Below are positions 42,335 through 50,500 of a stretch of 64,000 bases of DNA, piece by piece. The notes beneath the pieces were generated by a model. It had not been told where the DNA came from. It did no database searches and worked only from the letters and a program-made list of their open reading frames with translations. Source of the stretch: Marinobacter salsuginis. GTDB taxonomy: Bacteria > Pseudomonadota > Gammaproteobacteria > Pseudomonadales > Oleiphilaceae. The DNA lies in the NCBI RefSeq assembly GCF_009617755.1, contig NZ_BGZH01000001.1:496001-560000 (forward strand). Reading direction: 5' to 3'. Made by a program: the position numbers and the translations under genes. Position 1 is the stretch's first letter, and each line of letters opens with the position of its first letter.

Positions 42335-42361
42335 CAAACGTCTGTTTGAAACATACGTTTG
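42335..42361. promoter_or_regulatory. Two abutting PsrA-type operators upstream of psrA
   Basis: CAAAC-N4-GTTTG at 42335-42348 and GAAAC-N4-GTTTG at 42348-42361. They fit the PsrA consensus (C/G)AAAC-N2-4-GTTT(G/C) and share one base. They lie 21-47 bases before the psrA start, so the protein probably represses its own gene. They are also close to the 3' end of the next gene upstream. Confidence 0.85.
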
Positions 42362-42374
42362 AAGCGCATCCGTG

Positions 42375-43268
42375 TCAAGTTCTGGGCTCAGGCTCTGCCG
42401 CCACTTCCTCCCAACCCCGGTCAATTGCTTCCTGGTTACCCTCGAAAAAGGCCTTCTGGACGCGGCTGTACGCCTTCTCTGCTTCCAGCAGGTAGATCAG
42501 GTACAGACGCACATGCTCCCTGCGCGTCAACTGCCGTGACAGAACCCGGCTCTCGGACAACTTCAGGAGATGACTGAACCGGGTATTCTTCAGCGCAGGA
42601 TTAAAATCTGCCATCCGGGCGCATTGCCAGATCAGGCCGTCCGAGCCTTCAAGGTGGGCAACGTGCTGCCGCGCTTCACGGATCATCCTCTGGCGGGTCA
42701 TGATCAGGTCAAGATAGGAAGGTTTGGTGGTATAGATTCTGCGTACCGCCGGTATTCCCAGCAACAGAATGATCACGAAGGCGCCGAAGCCGCCGCCTGC
42801 AATCCAGGCAGGGACAAACCCGGTCAGCCCGCTCAGAAAGATGGCTGCGGCAATCAAGGCGCTGAACAACCACAGATCCCGCCCACGACGGGCTTCAGCC
42901 AACGTAAAGTTATCCGGCCAACCGTTCATGGCCAGCAGATCAAAATCCATCAGCAGAACCCGATCACATTGCCGCAGCATCAGCCGGAGCTTGCGCTGCC
43001 GGGATTCTGCCATCACTCTCTCGGCCCCGCTGCTACCTGCCTCCCGGGATTCCTGACCAGCTGAGCCGTTATCGGGCTCTGAACCGGTGTCCGGGCCCTG
43101 CTCGGACGGTGCACCTTTGTCAGCCTGACTGTCGGATACTGGAGCCGAAGGCTGGGCATCCGCCGTTCTGGGGGCCGGCACAGGATCGGCCGCCCGCCCC
43201 GGCCTCAACACCGGCGCCTGCACCGGCTCATTCGCCTGGGTGGCAGCCTTACTCTGATTTTCAGCCAT
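42375..43268 (-). CDS. Membrane protein of unknown function with Pro/Ala-rich N-terminal tail
   Basis: 297 residues, not recognised. Residues 1-85 form a disordered tail rich in Pro, Ala, Gln, Asp and Gly. A basic helix follows (88-105), then a short acidic MDFDLLAMNGWPDNF stretch, then two close membrane helices (about 133-150 and 152-175). A cytoplasmic helical region of about 120 residues includes RQRMIREARQHVAHLEG and a Leu/Arg-rich REHVRLYLIYLLEAEKAY. Both ends are predicted cytoplasmic. It lies between psrA and the divergent ribE. The PsrA boxes lie just after its stop and are not expected to control it. Confidence 0.7.
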   Translation of the reverse strand: MAENQSKAATQANEPVQAPVLRPGRAADPVPAPRTADAQPSAPVSDSQADKGAPSEQGPDTGSEPDNGSAGQESREAGSSGAERVMAESRQRKLRLMLRQCDRVLLMDFDLLAMNGWPDNFTLAEARRGRDLWLFSALIAAAIFLSGLTGFVPAWIAGGGFGAFVIILLLGIPAVRRIYTTKPSYLDLIMTRQRMIREARQHVAHLEGSDGLIWQCARMADFNPALKNTRFSHLLKLSESRVLSRQLTRREHVRLYLIYLLEAEKAYSRVQKAFFEGNQEAIDRGWEEVAAEPEPRT

Positions 43269-43425
43269 GGCAGATTGTCCGGATTAAAGGGTTTAAACAG
43301 GTATCGACCGTCACATCGGATACTTGAATTCCCTGCCCCGATCTTGGCATTCGCCAGTCCGGTCGCTATCCTTGGCGCACCTGCCAGAAAGGCATCCGAA
43401 CACCACACTTTACGAGGTCAGGATT

Positions 43426-44046
43426 ATGTTCACAGGCATTGTCCAGGGCATTGCAACCATCGACGACGTCAAGGCCGAGCCCGGACTGAGCACGTTTGCT
43501 ATCCGGCTGCCCGCAGACAAGGCTAGCGGCGTGTCGATTGGCGCATCGGTCGCAATCAACGGCACCTGCCTGACCGTGACACGCCAGGAAGACAGCGTGC
43601 TTTACTTCGATGCCATGCAGGAAACCCTGAGACTGACTACCCTGGGGGATCTGAAAACCGGAGACCAGGTGAATTTCGAACGGGCCGCCCGTATCGGCGA
43701 TGAGATTGGCGGTCACCTGCTGTCCGGACATATTCATACAACCGCCCGGATTGTCGAAATCCTGAGACCGGAAAACAACGTCATCCTGTGGTTTGAAGTT
43801 CCCGACGAGTGGACACGCTACATCTTTCCCAAAGGCTACATCGCCATCAACGGCGCCAGCCTGACCATCGGTGAAGTGCGGGGCAACCGGTTCAACATCC
43901 ATCTGATTCCGGAAACACTGAGGGCCACAACCTTCGGCACCTGTGAAGAGGGTCAACGGGTTAACATCGAAATAGACAGCCAGACCCAGACCATCGTGGA
44001 CACCCTGGCCCGACTCGGATACGACCGCCCGGCCCCGACGCTCTGA
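43426..44046 (+). CDS. ribE: Riboflavin synthase, alpha subunit
   Basis: 206 residues from ATG 43426 (MFTGIVQG, the universal start of this enzyme); the open frame to 43324 is upstream sequence. Two lumazine-binding repeats are visible: FTGIVQG ... INGTCLTV, then GGHLLSGHIHTTARI ... INGASLTIG. It turns two 6,7-dimethyl-8-ribityllumazine molecules into riboflavin. It stands alone here, not with ribBA, ribH or ribD. I see no FMN riboswitch upstream. Confidence 0.95.
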   Translation: MFTGIVQGIATIDDVKAEPGLSTFAIRLPADKASGVSIGASVAINGTCLTVTRQEDSVLYFDAMQETLRLTTLGDLKTGDQVNFERAARIGDEIGGHLLSGHIHTTARIVEILRPENNVILWFEVPDEWTRYIFPKGYIAINGASLTIGEVRGNRFNIHLIPETLRATTFGTCEEGQRVNIEIDSQTQTIVDTLARLGYDRPAPTL

Positions 44047-44059
44047 CTCATGTGGTGTT

Positions 44060-45208
44060 TCAGCGGTTGCCGGCCCGGAACACCACGAATTTGGGGCTGG
44101 CATCCAGCTGTTCTACCCGCGAAAAATACCGCTGCAGGCTTCGGTGATAACCCAGGTGGCGATTACCAACCATGAGCAAGCGCCCTCCTGGCTTCAGGTG
44201 CTTCGAGGCCTGCTCAAACAACCGCAGGGCAATATGATCACCGACCACGCCGCCCTCGTGGAACGGTGGATTCAGAAGGATCAGCTCGAAAGCGCCCGCA
44301 CCGACATCAATGCCATCGCAGTGGGAAAAGAACGCGCTGGCCTCCGGGAAAGCCTTTTCGACATTATGTCGGGCACTGAGCACAGCGTGGCTTGAAACGT
44401 CACTGAAACCCAACTGCACATCCCGTCTTTCCGAGAGCGCCGTCAAGCCCAGCACGCCGTTGCCACAGGCCAGATCCATCACAGAGCTCCCAGCCTGCAA
44501 GGAGGATACCTCTCTCGCCACGTGCGGAAGGAGCAAGCGGCTACCGATATCCAGCTTTTCCCTGGCGAACACCGCGGGCAATGCCTGGACTGCCAGCTCA
44601 CCGTTCCTGCCGGATAGTGCATACCCCTTCCAGAATCCCGGCCAGCCCGCCAGACTCTCAGTACCTTTCCGACACCGAATGACCCGAGCCTTTTTTCGTG
44701 CGGGAAGCACCTGTTCCGTCTGCACCGCTTCGCCAAATACCTCGACACTTTTGGACGGCAAATGCTTGATCATCCCGCCTGCCAGCAAGACACTGGAATC
44801 AGTTATCACGCCATTGAGCCAGCGCAGCAACCAGGCCAGATAGTCAGCCTGGCGCGGTATCCGCAACACCACCAGATCGAATGGGCCCGCAGGCGGATCG
44901 ATCCAGCTATAAACCTGCTTTCCTGAAGAAAACGCGGAATTCAATGCAGCGTTGCTTGCCAGTGCGGCGGGCAGCACAGCACTGTCGGCAACAACGATGG
45001 GCGACAGTCGCGAAAGCCCCAACGCAAGGGCCCCGAACTGATCGTCCACCACCAGGACCCGGGGCTCTTCTATACCCGCCGCAACGTCAAGAGCCTGTTC
45101 CAGCAAAAGCTCGTCAGCAGCATCCCACGCTCTCAGCGTCGGATCATCGGTCCCCGGGCGGCCCAGAATCAGCCTGCCTTCGGAAAAAACGAGTTCTGCA
45201 GTTGTCAT
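44060..45208 (-). CDS. rlmG: 23S rRNA (guanine-1835-N2)-methyltransferase RlmG-type
   Basis: 382 residues from the ATG at 45208, which has AGGA at good distance; the ATG at 45217 is the alternative. It has two Rossmann-like halves, as in RlmG and RsmC: a degenerate N-terminal copy and an active C-terminal one. The SAM motif is VMDLACGNGVLGL, the catalytic motif ILLNPPFHEGG (NPPF) and a late VGNRHLGYHRSL segment that matches RlmG. It makes m2G1835 on 23S rRNA. The sister gene rsmC lies 157 bases upstream on the same strand. Confidence 0.85.
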   Translation of the reverse strand: MTTAELVFSEGRLILGRPGTDDPTLRAWDAADELLLEQALDVAAGIEEPRVLVVDDQFGALALGLSRLSPIVVADSAVLPAALASNAALNSAFSSGKQVYSWIDPPAGPFDLVVLRIPRQADYLAWLLRWLNGVITDSSVLLAGGMIKHLPSKSVEVFGEAVQTEQVLPARKKARVIRCRKGTESLAGWPGFWKGYALSGRNGELAVQALPAVFAREKLDIGSRLLLPHVAREVSSLQAGSSVMDLACGNGVLGLTALSERRDVQLGFSDVSSHAVLSARHNVEKAFPEASAFFSHCDGIDVGAGAFELILLNPPFHEGGVVGDHIALRLFEQASKHLKPGGRLLMVGNRHLGYHRSLQRYFSRVEQLDASPKFVVFRAGNR

Positions 45209-45259
45209 TTCAGGCATCCTGGAGGCTTTTTGTCACAAAAGCGCCATTCTAGGCTGTTT

Positions 45260-45371
45260 ATTCTAGAAATTAATCCTAACGTTGGAGGTGTTCACGCTGA
45301 ACATCCCTTTTCCGGTTGGCTCCGTTGTTCTGGACGCAAACCTTTTGCCCCTCACCCCAGGGGCTTTTTTC
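45260..45371 (+). ncRNA. Candidate small RNA ended by an orphan terminator
   Basis: Between rlmG and rsmC, both on the minus strand, the plus strand carries a stable hairpin at 45287-45305 (GGTGTTCA, CGC loop, TGAACATC) and a strong terminator at 45348-45371. No plus-strand gene precedes the terminator within the locus. The 5' end is a guess. There is no clear -10/-35 pair; TTGTCA at 45230-45235 is the best -35 and has no good partner. Confidence 0.35.
45348..45371 (+). terminator. Intrinsic terminator on the plus strand between rlmG and rsmC
   Basis: GCCCCT, a 6-base CACCCC loop, AGGGGC, then six T. The opposite strand has no T-run after the stem, so it works on the plus strand only. It lies 3 bases past the rsmC stop on the other strand, so rsmC itself is not its client. 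Confidence 0.85.
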
Positions 45372-45373
45372 GT

Positions 45374-46420
45374 TCAGGAACGACGAAAAGCGCGATAAAC
45401 CGTAAACCTGCGGTCTTCTCTCAGGCGCTCAACCGGGCCGATGCAGCGCTTCATCAATGGCTCATAGGGCAGAAAGCTGTTCGCGACCAGACGCACCTCA
45501 CCACCCGGCGCCAGATGTCGCCCAACTTCCCGGAGAAAGCGCTCGGTCATCGACATGTCCGTTCTGACACCGGTATGAAAGGGGGGATTACTCAGAATAA
45601 CGGGCCAGGTGCCCTCAACTGCGGAGAGACCATCCGAGGCCAGGATGCGCCCGGAAACGCCATTGCGCTCATAGGTAGCCCGGGCACAGATGACGGCCTG
45701 GGACTGAACGTCGATTCCGTCGACTGTGACCCGAGGTTGGTTCTGCTGCTCGTGCCAGCGGTGCAACCAGGCGCCAAGGACTCCGGCGCCACAGGCAAAA
45801 TCCAGCACAGGGCCAGACCGCAATGGATTTTCGTCCAGCGTCTCCAGCAGCATGCGAGTACCCTCGTCCAGCTCGCCGAGGCTGAAAATGCCCGGCAGTC
45901 CCGCGACTTCCAGATGCACCGCTTTGCAGTCAATGCCTGTCCAGCTCATCCATTGCTCAAGCGAGAATTCAGGCAGTGTTTCGATCTGATCAGCACACCA
46001 GACCTGGCAGTGTCTTGCGCTATCGACCTTAGTAGCCCCAGGGGCCACAGCCTTGAGCTGCTTGACGGCGCCGGCAATCCCCTCTTTTTTTTCACCAACA
46101 AGCACCAGCCGCGCGCCCGCCGCCGCCAGCCAGCGCGCCAGGGCAAGACGTAGATCAAGTTCGGCCCGGGCCTTGGGCAGGAATACAACCAGGGTGTCGA
46201 AAGCGCCGGCTGCCAGTGCCGGATCATCGTAGCCGAAACAGATCTGCCAGCCCGCTTGCCCGGCGAGCGAGGCACAGACACCGGCATGCTCGCTCATGGC
46301 CATGCCACCGGCAGGCAGGTCGGCCAGCAGCCCGGTGGCGGCCATGCCCAACAGGGCAACCCGCCCCTGCAACAGTTGGCGGTTTCGCAATAAGGCTTCA
46401 TGGGAATTGGGCAATGACAT
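45374..46420 (-). CDS. rsmC: 16S rRNA (guanine-1207-N2)-methyltransferase RsmC-type
   Basis: 348 residues with the two-half RsmC layout. The C-terminal half has [15 protein letters not shown] (SAM), [17 protein letters not shown] (catalytic NPPF) and [16 protein letters not shown], all closer to RsmC than to RlmG. It makes m2G1207 on 16S rRNA. Standing next to the paralogous rlmG, it gives a pair of related rRNA methylases. The start ATG at 46420 is in line with the family. Confidence 0.87.
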   Translation of the reverse strand: MSLPNSHEALLRNRQLLQGRVALLGMAATGLLADLPAGGMAMSEHAGVCASLAGQAGWQICFGYDDPALAAGAFDTLVVFLPKARAELDLRLALARWLAAAGARLVLVGEKKEGIAGAVKQLKAVAPGATKVDSARHCQVWCADQIETLPEFSLEQWMSWTGIDCKAVHLEVAGLPGIFSLGELDEGTRMLLETLDENPLRSGPVLDFACGAGVLGAWLHRWHEQQNQPRVTVDGIDVQSQAVICARATYERNGVSGRILASDGLSAVEGTWPVILSNPPFHTGVRTDMSMTERFLREVGRHLAPGGEVRLVANSFLPYEPLMKRCIGPVERLREDRRFTVYRAFRRS

Positions 46421-46544
46421 TGATTAGCTGGTCCCGCGTGGTTGGTTCGCAAGCGGGATACTCTAACCGGAATGAGCCCTCGCGTCTCCCCTGCAAGGCA
46501 GAGGCTGGAGGGCTTTCAGAGGGTAACTACCACGGCAAACTCGG

Positions 46545-46718
46545 TCACTTGTAGCGGGCAACGGTGCCAACCCGCAAGGCATCTTCAGGGGACATACCCC
46601 AGTCTTCGGACTGGCTGGCATCAGAAGGTTTCCGCCCCCGCCCCTGTTGCTCCGCGCCGGCCGAGATGTCTTTACGCTGGCTCAGTACTGTCAGGGCTTT
46701 TTGCATCAGTTCTTTCAT
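46545..46718 (-). CDS. Small protein of 57 residues, unknown function
   Basis: An ORF with an excellent ribosome site (GAGGAGG, 6 bases before the ATG). The protein begins MKELMQKALTVLSQRKDISA, continues through a Gly/Arg/Lys-rich middle and ends WGMSPEDALRVGTVARYK. It is basic at the N terminus and in the middle, with no membrane helix. The strong Shine-Dalgarno and the compact end in a tidy space between carbonic anhydrase and rsmC argue that it is expressed. I cannot place it in a family. Confidence 0.65.
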   Translation of the reverse strand: MKELMQKALTVLSQRKDISAGAEQQGRGRKPSDASQSEDWGMSPEDALRVGTVARYK

Positions 46719-46838
46719 GGTCTACCTCCTCGCTTACTGCAGGATCCACTTTAGCAAAGCGGGAGGTGACCAACTGTGATGACGCCGAGGGTCAGGAAGT
46801 GACGCTCATCACGAATTTTTGACGCAATTTTACATTCT

Positions 46839-47522
46839 TTATTGGACGACTTTCTGACGCCCCGACCTTACCGGCCTTTGCACCAATTCGTCGATACTGT
46901 TCTGCCGGACCCGTTCACGATCCTCCTCGCTGGCGACCGATAGCCCCATATCCCGGAGAATCCCGTCGGCAACGTCATAAACAAAACCATGGACCGTTAG
47001 TGGCTGGCCCCGCCTCCAGGCTTCCTGAACAATGTTGTTCTGGCACACATGCCCTACCTGCTCAACGACGTTGAGCTCGCAAAGCCGATCCACCCGGTCC
47101 TGCACGTTAGGCAGATTATCCAGCACCTGCTGATGACGGTCACGGACATCCTGAACATGACGAAGCCAGTTGCTGATCAGCCCGAACCCTTCATTGAGCA
47201 AGGCCGCTCTTACACCGCCACAACCGTAGTGCCCAACCACCAGGATGTGCTTCACCTTCAACACTTCGATAGCGAATTGCAGCACCGACAGACAGTTAAA
47301 ATCCGTATGGACAACCACGTTGGCCACATTCCGGTGTACGAACAGTTCCCCCGGCAGAAGGTCGACGATCTGGTTGGCCGGCACGCGACTGTCCGCACAG
47401 CCTATCCACAGGTATTCCGGTGCCTGCTGGTTCGACAGGCGGTGAAAAAACTGGGGATCCTGGGCCTTGATGCCATCCGCCCAGGCCCGGTTTTTTTCAA
47501 GAAGATGGTCAAGCTGACCCAT
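46839..47522 (-). CDS. can: Beta-class carbonic anhydrase
   Basis: 227 residues. Zinc ligands are Cys42 and Asp44 in IGCADSRVP, plus His and Cys in VGHYGCGGV. These positions match E. coli Can. It hydrates CO2 to bicarbonate in the cytoplasm, feeding carboxylases. It begins 65 bases after the gdhB stop on the same strand and may be co-transcribed with it. Confidence 0.95.
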   Translation of the reverse strand: MGQLDHLLEKNRAWADGIKAQDPQFFHRLSNQQAPEYLWIGCADSRVPANQIVDLLPGELFVHRNVANVVVHTDFNCLSVLQFAIEVLKVKHILVVGHYGCGGVRAALLNEGFGLISNWLRHVQDVRDRHQQVLDNLPNVQDRVDRLCELNVVEQVGHVCQNNIVQEAWRRGQPLTVHGFVYDVADGILRDMGLSVASEEDRERVRQNSIDELVQRPVRSGRQKVVQ

Positions 47523-47587
47523 TATCCCACTCCATTTGATGGTTCCCGATCAGCGATTGAACGGGAATGCGGGTTTCAACGCAATAC

Positions 47588-50500
47588 TCAGTTGGTCTCA
47601 ACCTCTGCCTCAGCGTGCGGCTGGTGCATTGTGCTCTGGGCCAGATCCAGCAATTCTCGCAATGCCACCGAGAACATGGCGTATTCCGGTTCTCGCACAC
47701 CCTTGAGTTCTGACAGCATGGATTTCCAGCGATCAATCATCTGCTGATGACGCGAGAGCCAGTTCTCAACAGAGGCAGGGACGTCCTCCGGCTTTTCCGC
47801 GAGCTTCAGAACCCCGGTGGTCAGCGCGCGCTGCTGCCAGTCGAGGTCCTCACGGAAACTCTCCCTGGCCAGTGCCTGCCAGTGGGAAGCCGGTTTGAGC
47901 GCAGCAATGGCGTTGGCAAACCAGTTCAGGTCCAGACGATCACCCAACTCATAGTAGAGGTTGGCAACGGTTTTCAGTGGCATGCCAGAGGCTTCGTGGG
48001 CCTCAATAATGCCCAGGGACGAATACAGGTGTCCTGTACCAGAGACCACGGATGCCAGCTCCGAAGGCAGACCGGCATCTACTAGAGCCTGATGCCGTTT
48101 CTCCCAGTTGGTCCTGGCCTGATCACCCAGGTACTCAGGCAGCCCCGCAGTAATCGCCCAGACGCTGTCGGCAAAACGCTCCATATGGTGCTGGATGCTG
48201 AGCTCCGCTCGACGGTTGCGCAGCAGCCACCGCACCGAACGACGCATCAGACGCATCAGGTCCTGCATCAGTTCCATCTGCAGCTGGGCCGGCACATGAA
48301 AATCCAGGGCCTCAATCCTGTCCCACCAGTTATCAATGCGGAACACATCCCGGGCGATGATCCAGGCCAGGGCAATGGAAGCCGCATCGGCGCCGGTAGA
48401 CTGATTCAGACGCTCCACAAAGGTAATCCCCATGTGGTTGACCATGTCGTTGGCAATCTGGGTCGCGATGATTTCACGGCGCAGTTGATGCTCTCCCAGC
48501 TCCTTCGAGAATTTCTGGGTCAGATCCCTCGGGAACACCTTGTACATCTCGCCAGCCAGCAGCGGATCGTCAGGCAGAGTGCTGTCGATCAGGGTCTGCT
48601 TCAGATCGCCTTTCACGTAGGAAATCAGAACCGACAGTTCCGGCCGGGTCAGCCCCTTCTTGTCGAGCTTGCGCTCGGACAGGGTTTCATCATCCGGCAG
48701 GAATTCCAGGGTGCGGTTCAGTTTGCCCTCGCCCTCGAAGGTGTTCATCAGCCGGCGATATTCCTCCAGCCGCGTCGCGGCATCCTCACTGGCAATACTG
48801 ATCGCCTGGGTCTGCCGGTAGTTGTTCTTCAGCACCAGCTCTGCGACATCGTCGGTCATCTCCTCAAGCATGACGTTCCGCTGCTTGTTGGTGAGATCGC
48901 CCATGGCCACGGCCCGGTTGAGCAGGATCTTCATGTTGACCTCATGGTCAGAACAATCGACGCCACCGGAATTATCGATGAAGTCGGTGTTCAGACGCCC
49001 GCCCCGCAGGGCAAATTCAATCCGGCCAAGCTGTGTCAGGCCCAGGTTGCCACCCTCGCCGACCACCTTGCAGCGCAACTCCGAACCATTGATCCGCAGC
49101 CCGTCGTTGGCCTTGTCACCCACGTCGCCGTGAGACTCGCTGGCGCCTTTCACATATGTGCCGATACCACCCACCCAGAGCAGGTCGACCTGGGCCTTGA
49201 GGATGTGCGAGATCAGCATGTTTGGTGGCACCCGATCCGATTTGATACCCAGCAGTTTCTTCATTTCCGGACTGACGGGGATCGATTTCGAATTCCGGCT
49301 GAATACGCCGCCGCCCTTCGATATCAGCTTGCTGTCGTAATCGGTCCAGGCGGATCGTGGAAGCCCGAACAGGCGCTTGCGCTCCTTGAAACTTTTCTCC
49401 GGATCCGGCGAGGGATCAATGAAAATATGCACGTGGTTGAAGGCCGCAACCAGCTTGGTCTTCTCCGAGCACAGCATGCCGTTGCCGAACACGTCGCCGC
49501 CCATATCACCAATGCCGATGGCGGTAAATTCATCGAGCGCAGGGTTGATGCCCATCTCCCGGAAGTGTCGCTCTACCGATACCCACGCGCCCCGGGCGGT
49601 AATGCCCATTTTCTTGTGATCGTAACCATTGCTGCCACCGGAGGCGAAGGCATCGCCCATCCAGAAGCCGTATTCCGCGGCCAGTCCGTTGGCAATATCC
49701 GAGAAGGTGGCGGTGCCTTTGTCAGCGGCCACAACCAGATAATGGTCATCTTCGTCGTGGCGAATAACCCGTTCAGGGGCCACGATTCCCGAATCCACCA
49801 GGTTGTCGGTAATATCGAGCAACCCCCGAATGAACGTTTTGTAGGCCTCGATGCCCTCAGCCTGGAACGCTTCCCGGTCTGACGGGTCCGGCAGGCGCTT
49901 GGCCACAAAACCTCCCTTGGCACCAACCGGCACGATGACGGCATTCTTGACCTGCTGGGCTTTGACCAGGCCCAGAATCTCGGTGCGGTAGTCCTCGAAC
50001 CGGTCTGACCAGCGCAGGCCGCCCCGGGCGACCTTGCCACCCCGCAGGTGCACACCCTCAACACGCGGCGAATACACGAAGATCTCGAACATCGGCATGG
50101 GCAGAGGCATGTCCGGAATGCGGGACGGATCGAACTTCACACTGATGTAGGGTTTGGGGCCACCTGCCTCGTCCAACTGGTAGTAGTTGGTGCGCAGGGT
50201 GGCCTGCATCAGCTCCAGGTAGAGCCGAAGCACCCGGTCCTCACTGAGATTCTCGACATTCTCGAGACCGGCATTGAATTCAATTTCCAGTTTCTGCTGG
50301 GCCGCCTGGCTCTTGCCGGGACTCTGGTAGCGCTCCGGGTTGAAGCGGATCTCGAAAAACTCCAGCAACAGACGGGTCAACTCAACATGGTTGACCAGCG
50401 TGTTGGAAATAAACGTCTGACTGTTGGAGAACCGGATCTGACGCATGTAGCGGGCATAGGTCCTCAGCAGCGCAATTTCCCGCCAGCTCATGTAGGAGGA

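Noticed and set aside
43269..43425. FMN riboswitch upstream of ribE
   Set aside because: None of the conserved RFN-element blocks are present in the 157 bases before the start.
44050..44088. Inverted repeat GTGGTGTT/AACACCAC at the ribE-rlmG junction
   Set aside because: The 8-bp arms are separated by a long loop, lie inside the rlmG coding end and have no T-run on either strand, so a terminator is not supported.
45288..45398. A short plus-strand ORF (GTG start) within the possible small RNA
   Set aside because: GGAGG abuts the start codon, and the frame continues through the terminator and into the opposite rsmC gene.
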